DNA of 64,000 nt from Celerinatantimonas diazotrophica. Its GTDB lineage: Bacteria > Pseudomonadota > Gammaproteobacteria > Enterobacterales > Celerinatantimonadaceae. The position numbers and the translations under genes were made by a program. Under the pieces are notes generated by a model. It was not told the DNA's origin and searched no databases. It saw only the letters and a list, made by a program, of their open reading frames with translations. Shown piece by piece: positions 62,309 through 64,000 of the stretch; position 1 is the first letter of the stretch, and the number at the start of each line of letters is the position of its first letter. The stretch covers positions 62,001 through 126,000 of the forward strand of contig NZ_SMGD01000011.1 of assembly GCF_004339545.1 (NCBI RefSeq), read 5' to 3'.

Positions 62309-63717
62309 TGGCGATGTTCCTTGATCGAGAGCCCCTGCTCGGCTAAATCCCAAAAAATACCAGTCATGATTTGTAAGGATTGTTTCGCCACGCTTCCCAA
62401 AAAATGCTCATTAGGACCATGTTGTAAACAAGCTGGATATGAATGAGGGATCCACAAAGTCGGCAAGCCGAGCGTATTGGCAAAGGTAGCATTGGGCAGA
62501 GAACCGCCCAAATTAGGGATTAGGGAAGCAGCATAACCAGTCGTCTCTTTTATCGAATTCATCGCCCAATGAACCCAGGGATCGTCTGGATCAAGGCGAG
62601 TCGCTTCCATCATCACAGCGGCGGCAGGAGTCACCTCGACATCCTCAAAACCATTGGCTTGGAGGTGGCGACGAATAATAGTAAGAAACTGCTCATTTTG
62701 ACTACCAACCACGAAGCGCATCTGGGCATGAATGACGGCCGAACCGGGAATTGCATTAGCTGGGGCGTCGGGATTGCCAGCATGGCAAGCCAAAATTTCT
62801 AAGGTATTCCAACCAAATAACCTTTCTGCTGGCGTCAACCCCGGTTCACCCCAGTCGGGGGATAATTCGGGATCATATTCACCTGTCCCCACCGGAATAT
62901 CTTGCACCGCTTCGCGCAAGGATTCAGGCAACTGTGTTGGCAATAACTCAGGAACTAAGATCTTGCCCTTGCCATCAATCAGACAACTCCAAGCATTCAT
63001 CAATCGGGTGGCTGAATTCGATAATAAGCCGCCCCAGTTGCCGGAATGATGCGAACCTTCTCGGGCTCGAATCGTTAAGTCAAAATTCATTGAACCCCGC
63101 GAACCCAAAAATAACGTCGGGTACTGGGCTCCGACGCGAGGCCCATCAGAAGCAATGAAGAGATCGCTTTTGAGGCGGTCTTGGTACTGCTGACAAAATA
63201 GATCGAGCCCCGGAGAACCGGTCTCTTCCCCCATTTCCAATAGTACTTTTACGTTAAACCCAAGCTCCCCTTTGACTTCCAATAAGTTTTTGAGTGCGGC
63301 TAAATTAACACTATGTTGGCCTTTATTATCAGCGGTTCCTCGGCCATACCATAAGTCACCATCGGCGATCATTTGCCACGGTGATAACCCCTTTTTCCAC
63401 TGATTATCATAGCCTCGCACCACATCACCATGACCATAGGTTAATAACGTCAGAAGACTCGGATCCTCAATTCGCTCCGCTAATAACAGCGGCCAGGCGT
63501 TGGGATCATCCGCAGCAGGGTTAGCGATCACTTCGCAGGTAAAACCCATTTGCTCTAGATAAGGGATCATATGCTGGTGAAGATACACCGATAATTGCGG
63601 ATATCCTTCAGGGGTTTGGCTTTCAGAGCGCACCGCAACACGTTCGCTCAATAATTTAAAAAACTCGCCGGATTCAAAATACTCGTTGATACTATCCATG
63701 GCTAATTGACGACTCAT
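62305..63717 (-). CDS. M20-family metallopeptidase (dipeptidase-like)
   Basis: The 470-residue di-zinc enzyme has LLTYGHGDVVRGYD (zinc site), WYGRGTADNKGQHS, LLEMGEETGSPGLDLF (catalytic glutamates), SDGPRVG, and the late WIPHSYPACLQHGPNEH. It belongs to the longer M20 dipeptidase group. ATG at 63717 follows AAAGGAG; 14 further codons are open upstream. It is followed, with overlap, by a second M20 gene and preceded by an oligopeptide ABC ATPase, so the operon probably imports and trims peptides. Confidence 0.92.
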   Translation of the reverse strand: MSRQLAMDSINEYFESGEFFKLLSERVAVRSESQTPEGYPQLSVYLHQHMIPYLEQMGFTCEVIANPAADDPNAWPLLLAERIEDPSLLTLLTYGHGDVVRGYDNQWKKGLSPWQMIADGDLWYGRGTADNKGQHSVNLAALKNLLEVKGELGFNVKVLLEMGEETGSPGLDLFCQQYQDRLKSDLFIASDGPRVGAQYPTLFLGSRGSMNFDLTIRAREGSHHSGNWGGLLSNSATRLMNAWSCLIDGKGKILVPELLPTQLPESLREAVQDIPVGTGEYDPELSPDWGEPGLTPAERLFGWNTLEILACHAGNPDAPANAIPGSAVIHAQMRFVVGSQNEQFLTIIRRHLQANGFEDVEVTPAAAVMMEATRLDPDDPWVHWAMNSIKETTGYAASLIPNLGGSLPNATFANTLGLPTLWIPHSYPACLQHGPNEHFLGSVAKQSLQIMTGIFWDLAEQGLSIKEHRQ

Positions 63718-63799
63718 AACAACTCCTTTTTTGGCACACAGATGCCCGACCTTGCTCAAAAGGCAAGCATCCTCTCAATATAAAGATGAAAACAGCTCT

Positions 63800-64000
63800 C
63801 TAACCGGCTTTAGACCACGCGAATGATTCCAGATCCGGTAGACTTAAATCCGGATCGGGAGTAAGAATAGAGGCCAACAACGTTTGCGTATAGGGATGCT
63901 GAGGGTGTTCAAAGATCTGCTCGCGCGTGCCCTGCTCGACAATACAGCCCTGATTCATCACTGCCACACGATCTGATAAATATTCAACTACAGCTAAATT
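63800..64000 (-). CDS. Oligopeptide/dipeptide ABC transporter ATP-binding protein, C-terminal end
   Basis: Only the last 66 codons are inside the window. The frame reads NLAVVEYLSDRVAVMNQGCI, then VEQGTREQIFEHPQHPYTQT, the D-loop/H-region and OppD/DppD-type C-terminal motif (HPQHPYTQTLL), and stops TAG at 63800-63802. It lies 82 bp upstream of the peptidase start in the same direction. Confidence 0.85.
   Translation of the reverse strand, partial: NLAVVEYLSDRVAVMNQGCIVEQGTREQIFEHPQHPYTQTLLASILTPDPDLSLPDLESFAWSKAG

Overview
The window looks like chromosomal DNA of a marine or brackish gammaproteobacterium, of the broad Vibrio / Aeromonas / Celerinatantimonas type. It has moderate-to-low GC and Shine-Dalgarno-led genes. 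It carries typical gammaproteobacterial genes (rnz, selO, dbpA, a YecH-type and a VF530-type protein, RlhA-like U32 protein), perfect CRP sites and a sigma-54/NtrC-type amtB promoter. The genus is a guess; no rRNA gene is present to settle it. A large majority of genes lie on the minus strand.

Layout. 1-4 kb: 5' part of a MalY/PatB-type C-S lyase, tRNA-Arg(CCT), amtB with candidate nitrogen-control sites, a decayed acetyltransferase and a LysE-type exporter. 4-9 kb: a polar amino-acid ABC importer divergent from a MocR-type PLP regulator. 9-14 kb: small enzymes, then an ABC-F ATPase whose 5' leader has a 26-codon ORF and four complementary segments laid out like a translational attenuator. 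14-20 kb: secreted pectate lyase, a frameshifted small gene, RNase Z, and a secreted-protein gene split by a 261-bp MITE with CTAG target duplications. 20-30 kb: LysR plus coniferyl-aldehyde-dehydrogenase-like pair, small unknowns, a secreted hydrolase ending next to a 40-bp solo MITE end, a sugar acetyltransferase, an SDR, a secreted TPR protein and a RecQ-family helicase. 30-44 kb: an HcxA-like dehydrogenase, then two ascorbate/galactitol-type PTS systems. One comes with a phosphofructokinase-like kinase and a class II bisphosphate aldolase; the other is divergent from a LacI regulator. A U32-family protein sits between them. CRP sites precede both PTS operons.

44-48 kb holds oxidoreductase, NYN, GNAT, MOSC, SelO and GFA genes. 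48-57 kb is a catabolic-looking cluster: ArgE-like deacetylase, DUF1028, RidA, flavin monooxygenase, LysR, fused permease-ATPase, a PhyH-like gene with an apparent internal deletion, a binding protein, and a nonsense-broken class II aldolase remnant. It probably imported and degraded a modified amino acid and seems to be decaying. 57-64 kb: a secreted unknown, dbpA, a CHAD protein, and two overlapping M20 peptidases behind the end of an oligopeptide ABC ATPase.

The most interesting signals are the ABC-F leader, the MITE, the PFK/aldolase PTS operon with an unknown small protein and a P-loop kinase, and the DUF1028/RidA/FMO cluster. At least five genes show decay, which suggests recent loss of accessory metabolism.
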